36,915 bases of DNA, taken from Chloroflexota bacterium (GTDB lineage Bacteria > Chloroflexota > Dehalococcoidia > Lucifugimonadales > Lucifugimonadaceae). Positions 8,745 through 16,862 of the stretch are shown here, piece by piece (the first letter of the stretch is position 1; each line of letters starts with the position of its first letter). The stretch covers positions 1-36,915 of the forward strand of contig PCAM01000029.1 of the NCBI GenBank assembly GCA_002730555.1. The letters run 5' to 3'. Both the position numbers and the translations under genes were made by a program. Under the pieces are notes generated by a model that ran no database searches, was not told where the DNA came from, and saw nothing but the letters and a program-made list of their open reading frames with translations.

Positions 8745-9383
8745 TTATCCGATGAAACGCCAGACCGCTACGAGCCGACTCAAAACCTCGACATTCGTCG
8801 CGTCGCACATTATCGGATCCATGTGGCTGTTCTCGGGCTGCAGACGGATCTTCTCGCCCTCACGGTAGAACCGCTTCAGCGTCGTTTCGTCTTCCAGCTT
8901 CAACCTGACCGCCGCCGTCTGACCGTTCTCCACCTGGCTCGTCTGCTCCATGATCACGAGGTCACCGTCTGCGATCAGGGCGTCGATCATCGACTCACCC
9001 TTGATCCGCAGCGCGTACAAATTCTCGCCGGTACCGGTTATCGACTGCGGCAGATCAACCGTCTCGGACCCCTGGGCATCCGCCGTTGGCAACGGGAACG
9101 GCTCACCCGCGGCAACCGTACCGAGCAACGGGATAGTGACCGTCTCCGGCATCGCCGGGCGGCCCCTGCCGCCATGGACCAACTGCAGTCCCCGTGACAC
9201 CTCAGCATTCCGGTTGAGATAACCCTTTTCGGTTAACGCACGAAGGTTGTAATCAACTACCGAGGTCGAACTAATCTTACACCCGGCCTGGATGTCACGG
9301 ATCGTCGGCGGATACGAGTTATCGTCCATGAATTCCACGATGAAGTCGTACATCCGCTGCTGTTTGTCGGAGAGTTCTCGCAT
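8745..9383 (-). CDS. lexA: SOS-response repressor LexA
   Basis: 212 residues. The N-terminal winged helix-turn-helix (residues 1-65, including YPPTIRDIQAGCKISSTSVVDYNLRALTEKGYL) binds operators; the C-terminal S24 peptidase-like domain has the Ala-Gly cleavage site in GTVAAGEP, the catalytic serine in IKGESMIDALI and the lysine in TTLKRFYREG. RecA-stimulated self-cleavage derepresses DNA-repair genes. Length is normal. Upstream lies a possible autoregulatory dyad at 9439-9461. Confidence 0.96.
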   Translation of the reverse strand: MRELSDKQQRMYDFIVEFMDDNSYPPTIRDIQAGCKISSTSVVDYNLRALTEKGYLNRNAEVSRGLQLVHGGRGRPAMPETVTIPLLGTVAAGEPFPLPTADAQGSETVDLPQSITGTGENLYALRIKGESMIDALIADGDLVIMEQTSQVENGQTAAVRLKLEDETTLKRFYREGEKIRLQPENSHMDPIMCDATNVEVLSRLVAVWRFIG

Positions 9384-9438
9384 CTACATTTCCGTCCGTA
9401 CGGTCCGGTGGTGAAGTGGCGTCCCTCGACGTTTGTCC

Positions 9439-9461
9439 AGTACATTCCGCACTAATGTTCT
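9439..9461. promoter_or_regulatory. candidate operator upstream of lexA
   Basis: AGTACATT and AATGTTCT form an inverted repeat (7 of 8 positions) with a 7-base spacer, 56 bases upstream of the lexA start. LexA normally represses its own gene, so this is the most natural operator candidate, but it matches no consensus I can assert for this lineage. Confidence 0.35.
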
Positions 9462-9529
9462 GAAATCTAGCAATGCCCAACCCACGTGTCAACGCGGCCG
9501 TGTCACCGCTTAAGACGGGGTCCGGCAAC

Positions 9530-10259
9530 CGGGCGGATAAGCTCTTGCAACTGGCCAGCGTGCCGGAGTTATCAAACAGTCTGGCGTCGTCGGGATCGCC
9601 GTTGTTCCAGATGCTCGCGCCCCGGCCGAAGGTGAAGCCGCCAGATTCCAGGTGGAACTCGTTCGTGTAGACGTATATCGGTTGACCGGCGCCGAGGGTG
9701 ACCGCCGGGAACCGGAACGTGGGCGTGCCGTCAGCGATATCCGTCAGGGCCCACCCGACGAGGCCCCTTGCCGTACCGGCGGTGTTCTGGATTTCAACGA
9801 ACTCGTCGGATTCCGATGTCGGGATGACACTATCAAAGAAGATGCACGTTATCTCGACGCTTGAGGGCGATGAAGGGGGTGGCTGTGGCGCCGAAATCGG
9901 GCGGCGGTCGAAACCGCAGCGAGGGTGGGAGGGACGACCTTTGGGGTGGCTATCGGAACAGCGGGAGCGCTCGTGCCGATCGGCTCGACAGGTGTCGGTG
10001 GCGCGTCCGTCGTGGCCGTTGCCGCCGCTGTAAGCAAGGCTGTGGCAAAGATCTGTGGCGGGACCGGAGATGATGTGGACGCCGGGGCGGATGTCGCCGG
10101 CGCGGCGACGAACTTCGAAGCCGTAGCGACCGGCGTCGCAATCCCGGCTGAGATGTCCGACTCCCCGGCAGTGTCCTTAAATGACGGACCCGTTGGGTTC
10201 ACGCAGGCTCTGGCCGTCAAAACAAAGAAAGCGATTCCGGCCGAAAGCAAACGTGACAT
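9530..10259 (-). pseudogene. lamin-tail-domain lipoprotein, frameshifted
   Basis: From the ATG at 10259 the minus strand encodes a signal peptide ending in a lipoprotein-like cysteine (LLSAGIAFFVLTARAC), then a Thr/Ala/Pro-rich linker that stops at 9849. In another frame the same strand encodes a clear lamin tail domain: VEITCIFFDSV, SDEFVEIQNTAGTARGLVGW, then TNEFHLESGGFTFGRG and SIWNNGDPDDARLFDNSG. The low-complexity linker continues smoothly into that frame if one base is added near 9895-9925 (linker ...TAA then PISAPQPPP). The domain frame also lacks a stop at its usual end and runs on to 9319, into lexA. These extracytoplasmic domains are common in Chloroflexota lipoproteins, role unknown. 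A sequencing error in a C-run is possible. Confidence 0.7.
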
Positions 10260-10288
10260 CACGGCCTGAAGCGCCGGGCGTCTGGCGG

Positions 10289-10855
10289 TTAATGGCCGCC
10301 CGGGCCGTGATCGTGCCCCGCGTGGTCGTGTTCGGCGTGTGGAAGCCCGGAATTACCGTGTCCGTGTCCCGCGTGGTCATGCCCTTCGTGGGCGTCGGCC
10401 AACCGATCATGCGAATCCCCGAAAGAGATGCCCTCCAACGATTTCGGAGGGTCTTCCGGACCTTCCGCCTCACCAAACGAGACGTAATGCGGCGGCGGGT
10501 CGTTGAAGATCAGGTAAGCGGACCGGGACGACGCCGAAAGCCGCTCGGTGGCGCCGAACCACACAACATCCGGACCGTTCAGCAACTGCGTTGGACCGCC
10601 GCTGATCTGGCCACGGAGGCGGTCTTCGATCGGCGATCCGTTCGGCCTTCCCACGCCCCATTTCACCACCCCTTTGTAGTCGCTCGGCAGAACAAAGCGC
10701 CAGTCCCGGACAAATCCGAAATGTGGACGGACCTCTACGGCGACCGAGTTCTCCACGTCGTTGTAAGGGTGATGGACGCTCCAAGCGTAGTGGGTCTTGG
10801 GTTCGCCCGGTCTTGAGTCGGGGCCGTGTGCGTGTCCGTGATCGGGCTGTGTCAA
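10289..10855 (-). CDS. hypothetical protein with histidine-rich C-terminus
   Basis: 188 residues, from a TTG without a strong Shine-Dalgarno. No family recognised. The body (residues 20-145) is a soluble-looking sequence with YAWSVHHPYNDVENSVAVEV, FGFVRDWRFVLPSDY and YLIFNDPPPHYVSFGEAEGP segments. The last ~45 residues are dominated by His, Gly, Asp and Ala (repeated HDHAGH units), a pattern seen in metal chaperones and Ni/Zn-storing tails; the N-terminus is also His-rich (DHGHAHG). There is no signal peptide or membrane segment. Metal binding is inferred from composition only. It lies between the lamin-tail lipoprotein and rpsT on the same strand. Confidence 0.65.
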   Translation of the reverse strand: MTQPDHGHAHGPDSRPGEPKTHYAWSVHHPYNDVENSVAVEVRPHFGFVRDWRFVLPSDYKGVVKWGVGRPNGSPIEDRLRGQISGGPTQLLNGPDVVWFGATERLSASSRSAYLIFNDPPPHYVSFGEAEGPEDPPKSLEGISFGDSHDRLADAHEGHDHAGHGHGNSGLPHAEHDHAGHDHGPGGH

Positions 10856-10882
10856 AACGGCGGTTAGACCCGGGCTACGAGA

Positions 10883-11152
10883 CTAGGAGTCTTGGCTTGC
10901 CTGTGCTCGGTTCAAGTGCCGGGACAGGCGGGAGATGCGGCGCGCTGCGTTGTTCTTATGGACTACGCCCTTGCTCGCGGCGACCGCGAGAGCGCTCTTG
11001 GCCGCGGACACCGCTGCTGCGGTCTCTTCCGATGCGGGGTCTGCCTCGATAGCGGCGCGTGCGGTAGCCACCCTGTTACGCGCGAGTGTTCGAATCGGTC
11101 GGTTGCGTTCGGCTTTGCGTTCCGCGACTCGGCGGGCCTTCGCTGCGGGCAT
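10883..11152 (-). CDS. rpsT: 30S ribosomal protein S20
   Basis: 89 residues, rich in Arg, Lys and Ala, with the S20 helical pattern: RRVAERKAERNRPIRTLARN at the N-terminus and KGVVHKNNAARRISRLSRHLN at the C-terminus, the latter being the most diagnostic. S20 binds 16S rRNA early in 30S assembly. The ATG at 11152 has a GAGGAGAA stretch upstream. A terminator for the preceding rel gene lies just before it. Confidence 0.95.
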   Translation of the reverse strand: MPAAKARRVAERKAERNRPIRTLARNRVATARAAIEADPASEETAAAVSAAKSALAVAASKGVVHKNNAARRISRLSRHLNRAQASQDS

Positions 11153-11172
11153 TTTTCGTCCGTTCTCCTCAG

Positions 11173-11209
11173 AAAAAACCCGGTGCCGGGCGCTGGATCG
11201 TGCGCCGGG
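11173..11209 (-). terminator. intrinsic terminator after rel, before rpsT
   Basis: On the minus strand CCCGGCGC and GCACCGGG pair at 7 of 8 positions around a 15-base loop and are followed directly by six T. It lies 66 bases past the rel stop and 21 bases before the rpsT start, so it separates the two transcripts or attenuates rpsT. Confidence 0.7.
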
Positions 11210-11274
11210 CCGTCAAATGAACTACCGGGCTCGTTTGTCTTATTTACCTTAATGGCCGGAGCAGGGGATCAGGT

Positions 11275-13482
11275 TTACCCGACTCCCTGTCTCTGGACAG
11301 ATTGCACGCCGGGGATGGCGTCCAAACGTGCGCACAATCTGGTCAACTGGTCAACCCCACTAGTGTACACCGTGAGTTCCACTACCGAACGGCCATACGT
11401 CTGCTGTTCGTTCGAATGGATGCGGCGGATGTTGGCCTTTTCACGAGATACGACCGCCGTGATGTCCCTGAGCAACCCGACCCGGTCCCGGGCGTGTATC
11501 TGAAGGCGTGACGGATAGCGTTCCGCAATATGGCCCCACGCGACTTCAACCGACCGCTCGGGCTCCAATCGGGCGCGCAGGTTCGGGCAGGTCTGCAGAT
11601 GGACCGTTACGCCGCGCTCGCGGGTCGCATACCCGGTGATCGCCTCGCCGTACACCGGTGAACAACAGCGGGCCAGTCTCGTAACCGTTTCGTCCGAGTC
11701 CAGGACGACCACGCCGTAGTGCGAGGTGTCGTCGCTCTCTTCGATCTCAACGATCTCCGGCTCGCCGATGATATCGACCAGTCCGCGTACAACGTCAGCA
11801 GGCTGGAGGGCGCCACTTCCCAGCGCCTCGGCAAGCTCGTCCGCCGTTTCGAAATTGAGGGTCGCCGCGATCTCGTCCTCGGGAGTGGACGATTGAAGCT
11901 GCGTCACCTGCCTGCCGAGCAACTCACGTCCCCGCTGAACGTTCTCCTCACGCCGCTGCCGTCGGAACCATGTCCGGACCTTCTCGCGGGCGCTTGCGGT
12001 CACCATGTAGCCGAGATCGGGGTTCAGCCAATCCATGTTCGGCCCACGTTCGCTGCGTGACTTGCGGATCTCTACCGTGTCGCCGTTCTCGAGCGGCGTG
12101 TTGAGGGGCACGAGTTGTCCGTTGACCGATGCCGCAACGGTGTTGTGGCCCAGGTCCGTGTGCACGCGATAAGCGAAGTCCAGGGGCGTTGAGCCGCCCG
12201 GCAATTCTTTGATCTCACCCATGGGCGTGTAGACGTACACCTGGTCGCGAAGGATGTCGGTCCTCACCGTGTCCAGGTACTCGCTGTCGCCCTCCAGCTC
12301 CTTCTGCCAGTCAAGAAGCTGACGGAGCCACGACATCCGCTGTTCAAAGTTGTCGTCGGAGTTGGGGTCGCCCTCTTCTTTGTAGGCCCAATGCGAGGCG
12401 ACGCCGTTTTCTGCGAGGTCGTGCATCTGGCGCGTGCGTATCTGCACCTCTACGGGTGCGTTCTCTTCGCACATCACCGACGTGTGGATCGACTGGTAGA
12501 GGTTTTCCTTGGGGCTGCCAATGTAGTCATCAAACTGGTCAGGGACCGGCCGCCACAGCTTGTGGACGATCCACAGCACGCGGTAACACTCTTCTTCTGA
12601 AGATACGAGGACTCGGAGGGCTGTCAGGTCCTGGATGTCGTTGAACTGGCGGCCCTGCTCTGCGTAGCGATGCATCTTCTGATAGATGCTGTACAGGTGC
12701 TTCGGGCGGCCGTGCACCACCGCCGGTATGTGATGTTCATCCAGCTCATCCTGGAGGATCTTCATGACGCGCTCGGTGTACTCCTCGCGCTCGGCCCTCT
12801 TGCGCTTGATCAGCCTGTATACGGAGCGGTATTGCCGCGGTTGCAGGTACCGGAACGCCTCGTCCTCCAGGCGCCATTTCAGGTCCCATGCGCCGAGCCG
12901 GTGCGCCAGCGGAGCGTAGATCTCCAGCGTCTCTCGTGCGATGGCGATGCGACGTTCATGCGTGTGTGCGTCCAGCGTCCGCATGTTGTGGAGACGATCG
13001 GCCAATTTGATCAGCACCACGCGGACATCGTCGGCCATTGCCACCAGCATCTTGCGCATGCTCGCCGCCTGGCGCGCCGTTCGCTCGTCTGGCTGGGTAT
13101 CGCCGTCGCCATCGCCGTTTAGAGCGAACGCCGGCGTGTTGACCCGGTCTCCACGTGTCAGGACGTCGATCGAGTTCATCTTGGTCACGCCGTCGACCAG
13201 CTTCGCCACTTCTTCCCCGAACTGATTTTCGAGTTGCTCCCGGGTGATCTCGCAATCCTCGATCACGTCATGCAGCAGTGCGGCGGCCAGCGTGGTGGCG
13301 TCCATCCGGCGCTCGGCCAGGAACTCCGCCGTGGCTATCGGATGCTCGACATAGGGCTCGCCTGAGAGGCGCGACTGGCCCGAGTGGGCGTTCATCGCGA
13401 AGTCAAGTGCATTCCGCACGAATTCGGCGCGATCGTTCGCCAGGTAGGAGTCGATCTTTGTCAGGAGCGTTGTGGCTGGCAT
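11275..13482 (-). CDS. rel: bifunctional (p)ppGpp synthetase/hydrolase, Rel/SpoT family
   Basis: 735 residues, full length. Domains in order: HD hydrolase (residues 20-180, with HDVIEDCEIT giving the HDxxED motif), synthetase (about 240-355, HGRPKHLYSIYQKM, FNDIQDLTALRVLV and EVQIRTRQMHDLAENGVASHWAYK), TGS (about 405-470, VYVYTPMGEIKELPGGSTPLDFAY), a zinc-finger-like segment with ARCCSPVYGEAITGY and TCPNLRARLE, and a C-terminal ACT domain (LLRDITAVVSREKANIRRIHS). Both catalytic sites look intact, so it should make and degrade (p)ppGpp in response to starvation, sensing the ribosome through its C-terminal half. It is read alone and ends at a terminator. Confidence 0.96.
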   Translation of the reverse strand: MPATTLLTKIDSYLANDRAEFVRNALDFAMNAHSGQSRLSGEPYVEHPIATAEFLAERRMDATTLAAALLHDVIEDCEITREQLENQFGEEVAKLVDGVTKMNSIDVLTRGDRVNTPAFALNGDGDGDTQPDERTARQAASMRKMLVAMADDVRVVLIKLADRLHNMRTLDAHTHERRIAIARETLEIYAPLAHRLGAWDLKWRLEDEAFRYLQPRQYRSVYRLIKRKRAEREEYTERVMKILQDELDEHHIPAVVHGRPKHLYSIYQKMHRYAEQGRQFNDIQDLTALRVLVSSEEECYRVLWIVHKLWRPVPDQFDDYIGSPKENLYQSIHTSVMCEENAPVEVQIRTRQMHDLAENGVASHWAYKEEGDPNSDDNFEQRMSWLRQLLDWQKELEGDSEYLDTVRTDILRDQVYVYTPMGEIKELPGGSTPLDFAYRVHTDLGHNTVAASVNGQLVPLNTPLENGDTVEIRKSRSERGPNMDWLNPDLGYMVTASAREKVRTWFRRQRREENVQRGRELLGRQVTQLQSSTPEDEIAATLNFETADELAEALGSGALQPADVVRGLVDIIGEPEIVEIEESDDTSHYGVVVLDSDETVTRLARCCSPVYGEAITGYATRERGVTVHLQTCPNLRARLEPERSVEVAWGHIAERYPSRLQIHARDRVGLLRDITAVVSREKANIRRIHSNEQQTYGRSVVELTVYTSGVDQLTRLCARLDAIPGVQSVQRQGVG

Positions 13483-13655
13483 GGGCGGGTTTGTTATCGG
13501 GCTGTGATGGCGAGACGCACGTCATACGTTCATCGCCTGATCGAATCGGCCGATAAGAATGGTCTGAGTTTACGATGTCCGGGAGCCGACTCCAAGTGGG
13601 TTGAACCACGGTGGATTCCCGGATAATCCCGGATATTCCGGCGGATAATGGCCGC

Positions 13656-14687
13656 CTATTCTCCCAGCACACGGGCCATTTCGTCACGGTTGAACGTGGG
13701 AAGGGGCGTTTCGGCGCCCCCGGATCTGACCGTCAACCCTTCTTCAGGCGGCCTGATGTCCCCGATCACACTCGCCACGACACCGGCCCCGGTGAGCGCG
13801 TCCATCACACCGTCCACGCTTTCCGCCTCGGCCGTGATAAGCAACGCCCCGGACGAGATCAGCCCCCAGGGATCGACGTCTAATGCCGCACACAACTCCG
13901 CCGCCTCTGGCAGTACCGGGATGGCGTCAGCCACCACCGCGATGCCCGTTCCTGAGGCGGTCGCAACTTCAGCCAGCGCCGTGGCAAGTCCGCCCTCTGT
14001 CGGGTCATGCATCGATGTGACGCCCCCGGCGGCGTGCGCTACACGGGCCTCCGGAACCACGCTGATCCCGGGCTTGTACAGGTAGTTAGCTGCCCGGTCG
14101 ATCACATCGACGCCCACACCGGCGCGTTCGAGTTGCGGCCGCATCTCGCGCGCCAGCAGCGACGTGCCTTCGATGGCGATGCCTTTTGTCAAGATCACAC
14201 CGTCGCCCGGCCGTGCGCCCGCCGTGGTCACCTCGTCGCCCTTCGCCACTTCACCAAGCATCGTCCCGGCGACGATCGGCCGTGGCAGGTCCAGGGTCAT
14301 CTCCGTGTGGCCTCCGATCATCGTGACGCCAAGCTCGTCGCAGGCCTCCGAGATCTGATCGAATATGGCTTCGACCTCGTCCGGCGTCGTTCCCACGGGC
14401 AGCAGGGCGGTGCCCAGGAACCACTTCGGGATTGCACCGCAACATGCAATATCGTTGGCGTTCACCTGGACCGTGTACCAGCCGACGAGGTCCGTCGCGA
14501 AGGTGACGGGGTCGCTTTTTGCGACGAGCAGAGTTTCGCTGAAATCTACGAAAGCAGCGTCTTCGCCGACGCCAGGACCAACGATCACTCGCGGGTCGTC
14601 ACGCTGGATCTTCGCCAGCAGGCGCGACAACAGTTCGCTCGGCAACTTGCCAGCGGGCAGGCCTTTGTTGGCCGGGTAGGAACCCAA
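13656..14687 (-). CDS. AIR synthase-related protein (HypE/PurM superfamily)
   Basis: 343 residues from a TTG at 14687, which has AGAGGA eight bases upstream; the open frame continues 96 codons further but that part is antisense to the next gene. The PurM-fold signatures are visible: IVGPGVGEDAAFVDF, ATDLVGWYTVQVNANDIACCGAIPKWFLGTALLP (dimer and ATP site), GGHTEMTLDLPRPIVAGTM, and MHDPTEGGLATALAEVATAS plus WGLISSGALLITAE in the second domain. This superfamily uses ATP to activate amides or carbamoyl groups; the arrangement resembles HypE-like proteins, but no hyp genes are near and the C-terminal PRIC motif of HypE is absent. It lacks the N-terminal Sec/Cys of SelD. Exact role unknown. Divergent from the ThDP enzyme with 138 bases between starts. 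Confidence 0.85.
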   Translation of the reverse strand: MGSYPANKGLPAGKLPSELLSRLLAKIQRDDPRVIVGPGVGEDAAFVDFSETLLVAKSDPVTFATDLVGWYTVQVNANDIACCGAIPKWFLGTALLPVGTTPDEVEAIFDQISEACDELGVTMIGGHTEMTLDLPRPIVAGTMLGEVAKGDEVTTAGARPGDGVILTKGIAIEGTSLLAREMRPQLERAGVGVDVIDRAANYLYKPGISVVPEARVAHAAGGVTSMHDPTEGGLATALAEVATASGTGIAVVADAIPVLPEAAELCAALDVDPWGLISSGALLITAEAESVDGVMDALTGAGVVASVIGDIRPPEEGLTVRSGGAETPLPTFNRDEMARVLGE

Positions 14688-14825
14688 GAGTAATTTCCTC
14701 TTCTTTCGTATCGGTCGACCGACTGTCGCGGATTGTACGGCTCGTCTCAACCGGCTGCCGGGCACACCGATTCTCGCCCTACAATGCCGTTGGCCAACAT
14801 CACTATCAGACAGAAAGACCGCAAC

Positions 14826-16448
14826 ATGCCCGAGATGACCGGCGCCGAAGCGCTTCGACGATCCCTTGAAGCGGAGGGCGTGGACACCGTTTTCGCACTC
14901 CCCGGCGTTCAGATCATGGCGGCGTTTGACGCCCTCCATGACAGCCAGGCTATCCGGCTCGTCAGCACCCGTCACGAGCAGACGACGGCGTATATGGCCG
15001 ACGGGTATGCCCGGGTCGCACGCAAGCCCGGCGTGGCGCTCGTCGTTCCCGGACCGGGCGCCCTTAACGCCTCGGCGGCGGTAGGGACGGCTTACGCGGT
15101 TTCATCACCGGTCCTGCTCATCTCCGGCCAGATACCGAGCGGCTCGCTTGGCAAGGGCGAGGGACAGCTCCACGAGGTTGAGGAACAGCTCGACGTTTTT
15201 AAGCCGATCGTCAAGTGGAACACGCGAGTGTCGTCTGTCTCGGAGATCCCGAGCGCGATTCACGAGGCGTTCAAGCAGATGACCACGGGCCGTCCGCGTC
15301 CTGTGGAGCTGGAAATCCCGCCGGACATCCTCGCTGCCACTGGCGAGGTGGAAATCCTGGAAGCTGAGCTCTACTCGGTGAAACAGCCGGCGGATGACCT
15401 TGTCGCACGTGCCGCCGAAGCGCTGGCTGGCGCTGACAATCCCGCGATCGTCATCGGCGGCGGAACGTTGCGCGCCGAGGCCGGACCGGAGATCGCGGAA
15501 ATGGCGGAATTGCTGGACGCCCCGGTGGTCGGAACGCAGCAGGCGAAGGGCGCCATTTCCGCAAGTCACCGGCAGTACGTGGGTGTGCACTACGCACAGG
15601 TGGGCGTAAGCAAGGAACTGCTCGATGATTCCGACGTGATCCTGGTCGCCGGGACCCGGTTCTTGGTGCCCGGGTTCAAAGCGGCGAACGGCCAGACAAT
15701 CATCAAGATCGATGTCGATCAGCGGGAACTGGATAAAGACCACGGCACAAGCATCGCCATCGAAGCTGACGCTAAAGCGGGGCTGGCCGCGATTATCGAC
15801 GCATTGCGAAAAGGCGGCGTGGACAATGCGACCGGTCCGGGGGGCGAGCGAGCGGCGACATATCGCAACAAGATGCAGGCCTTCCTCAACGAAAAAGCAC
15901 CAAACCAGACGACATGGGTAAAGGCCGTTAGGGAGGCGACGGACGACAACGCCGTCCTGATCGCAGGCATGACAAACATCGGCTACTGGAGCCACGTTGC
16001 GTACGAGGTGCAGGACGGCGGGGAGTTCATCACCTCTGGCTACTTCGGAAACCTGGGCTTCAGCTTCCCGACGGCTCTCGGGGCCAAGGTTGCGGCGGGC
16101 GATCGACCGGTGGTGGCACTTTGTGGCGACGGGGGCTTCATGTATAGCCCGCAGGAACTGGCCACGGCGAAACAGCACGGCATCAACCTTGTCGTGGTGG
16201 TGTTCGACAACGGCGCTTTTGGAGCGTCTCGATGGGACCAGGAGCACCGGTACGGTGACCGTGAGATCGGCACGGAGTTCTTCAACCCGGACTGGGACAC
16301 GCTTGCGGCCGCGTTCAGTATTCGCTCGGTGGGCGTTGACTCGCCGGACGGCCTCAAAGAGGCGCTGCAGGAAGCCGTGTCGTTAGAGGAGCCGTCATTG
16401 ATCCACGTCACGCTCCCGATCATGGCGCCGCCCTTCCAGCTCGCGTAA
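14826..16448 (+). CDS. thiamine-diphosphate-dependent enzyme, acetolactate synthase large subunit-like
   Basis: 540 residues from the ATG at 14826; 31 further upstream codons are open, including an ATG at 14784. The three-domain ThDP fold is clear: the N-terminal pyrimidine-binding domain with the activating Glu in STRHEQTTAYMADGYARV, the central TPP_enzyme_M domain (DNPAIVIGGGTLRAEA to FLVPGFKAANGQTIIKID), and the C-terminal domain with GDGGFMYSPQELATAKQHGINLVVVVFDNGAFG, the Mg-ThDP motif. It may be an acetolactate synthase, a benzoylformate-decarboxylase-like enzyme or another 2-keto acid enzyme. No ilvN or ilvC is near, so a biosynthetic role is not supported by context. Confidence 0.9.
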   Translation: MPEMTGAEALRRSLEAEGVDTVFALPGVQIMAAFDALHDSQAIRLVSTRHEQTTAYMADGYARVARKPGVALVVPGPGALNASAAVGTAYAVSSPVLLISGQIPSGSLGKGEGQLHEVEEQLDVFKPIVKWNTRVSSVSEIPSAIHEAFKQMTTGRPRPVELEIPPDILAATGEVEILEAELYSVKQPADDLVARAAEALAGADNPAIVIGGGTLRAEAGPEIAEMAELLDAPVVGTQQAKGAISASHRQYVGVHYAQVGVSKELLDDSDVILVAGTRFLVPGFKAANGQTIIKIDVDQRELDKDHGTSIAIEADAKAGLAAIIDALRKGGVDNATGPGGERAATYRNKMQAFLNEKAPNQTTWVKAVREATDDNAVLIAGMTNIGYWSHVAYEVQDGGEFITSGYFGNLGFSFPTALGAKVAAGDRPVVALCGDGGFMYSPQELATAKQHGINLVVVVFDNGAFGASRWDQEHRYGDREIGTEFFNPDWDTLAAAFSIRSVGVDSPDGLKEALQEAVSLEEPSLIHVTLPIMAPPFQLA

Positions 16449-16558
16449 GCGCGAGATCTGAGGCCAGGACGAACTTTAGAACCGCCTGGGGTCGTTTGTT
16501 TGACGCGTCGGCGGATAAAGAGGCACACGCGGGAGGACTGTCAACAAAATAATCTCTT

Positions 16559-16600
16559 TAATACGTATATACGAATTAGTTTATTCGTATGTACGTATTA
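16559..16600. repeat. 18-bp inverted repeat in AT-rich spacer
   Basis: TAATACGTATATACGAAT and ATTCGTATGTACGTATTA are reverse complements at 17 of 18 positions, with a 6-base spacer TAGTTT. It lies 110 bases after the ThDP enzyme stop in a block (about 16540-16760) far richer in A+T than its surroundings. There is no T-run, so it looks like a protein-binding site or a cruciform element more than a terminator. Confidence 0.85.
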
Positions 16601-16643
16601 CGTTTGGGATAGCTTTAATTAACAAGGTATGTAAAGACCGTGT

Positions 16644-16668
16644 GGAGATCAATATATTCACAATCTCC
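16644..16668. repeat. short inverted repeat GGAGAT-N13-ATCTCC
   Basis: A 6-base perfect inverted repeat immediately upstream of the -35 box at 16673. It could be an activator or repressor site for the promoter that follows; arms this short can arise by chance. Confidence 0.35.
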
Positions 16669-16672
16669 TCAT

Positions 16673-16701
16673 TTGACGTCGCACGTACGAAGATTTAAAA
16701 T
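16673..16701 (+). promoter_or_regulatory. sigma70-type promoter for the iron ABC operon
   Basis: TTGACG and TAAAAT separated by exactly 17 bases, five of six matches to each consensus box. It points at the binding-protein remnant that begins at 16863. The -10 box shares its last base with a perfect palindrome. Confidence 0.7.
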
Positions 16702-16718
16702 CGTTTGTGCACAAACGA
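16701..16718. promoter_or_regulatory. perfect 18-bp palindrome, likely operator
   Basis: TCGTTTGTGCACAAACGA is its own reverse complement and starts on the last base of the -10 box, so a protein bound here would cover the transcription start. A related core, TGTGCACA, recurs at 16724-16731. The placement is that of a repressor operator for the transport operon; the regulator is not identified and the sequence does not resemble a canonical Fur box. Confidence 0.6.
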
Positions 16719-16758
16719 CAAACTGTGCACACTTGCCCGGCATTTATCGATATCTAAT

Positions 16759-16782
16759 CGGTTCAGATCGTTGTCTGAACCG
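16759..16782. repeat. 9-bp inverted repeat in operon leader
   Basis: CGGTTCAGA and TCTGAACCG pair perfectly around TCGTTG. In RNA it would be a stable hairpin about 50 bases into the predicted transcript and 80 bases ahead of the first start codon. No T-run follows directly. Confidence 0.6.
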
Positions 16783-16862
16783 GCCCAACCGGTTTATTCA
16801 CTCCCGCAGCATCGCCGCGAGAACGTGTTTGAGCCGCGTGAAGAAAGGTTCCTGCGCAAGGA

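Noticed and set aside
12670-13122. 150-codon plus-strand ORF inside rel, and many similar long opposite-strand ORFs
   Set aside because: These are shadows of the GC-rich coding strand with no recognisable domains or ribosome binding sites.
13656-14687. AIR-synthase-fold protein considered as SelD (selenophosphate synthetase) to pair with the selenoprotein
   Set aside because: It lacks the N-terminal catalytic Sec/Cys-containing glycine-rich loop of SelD, and its motifs fit the HypE/AIR-synthase-related branch better.
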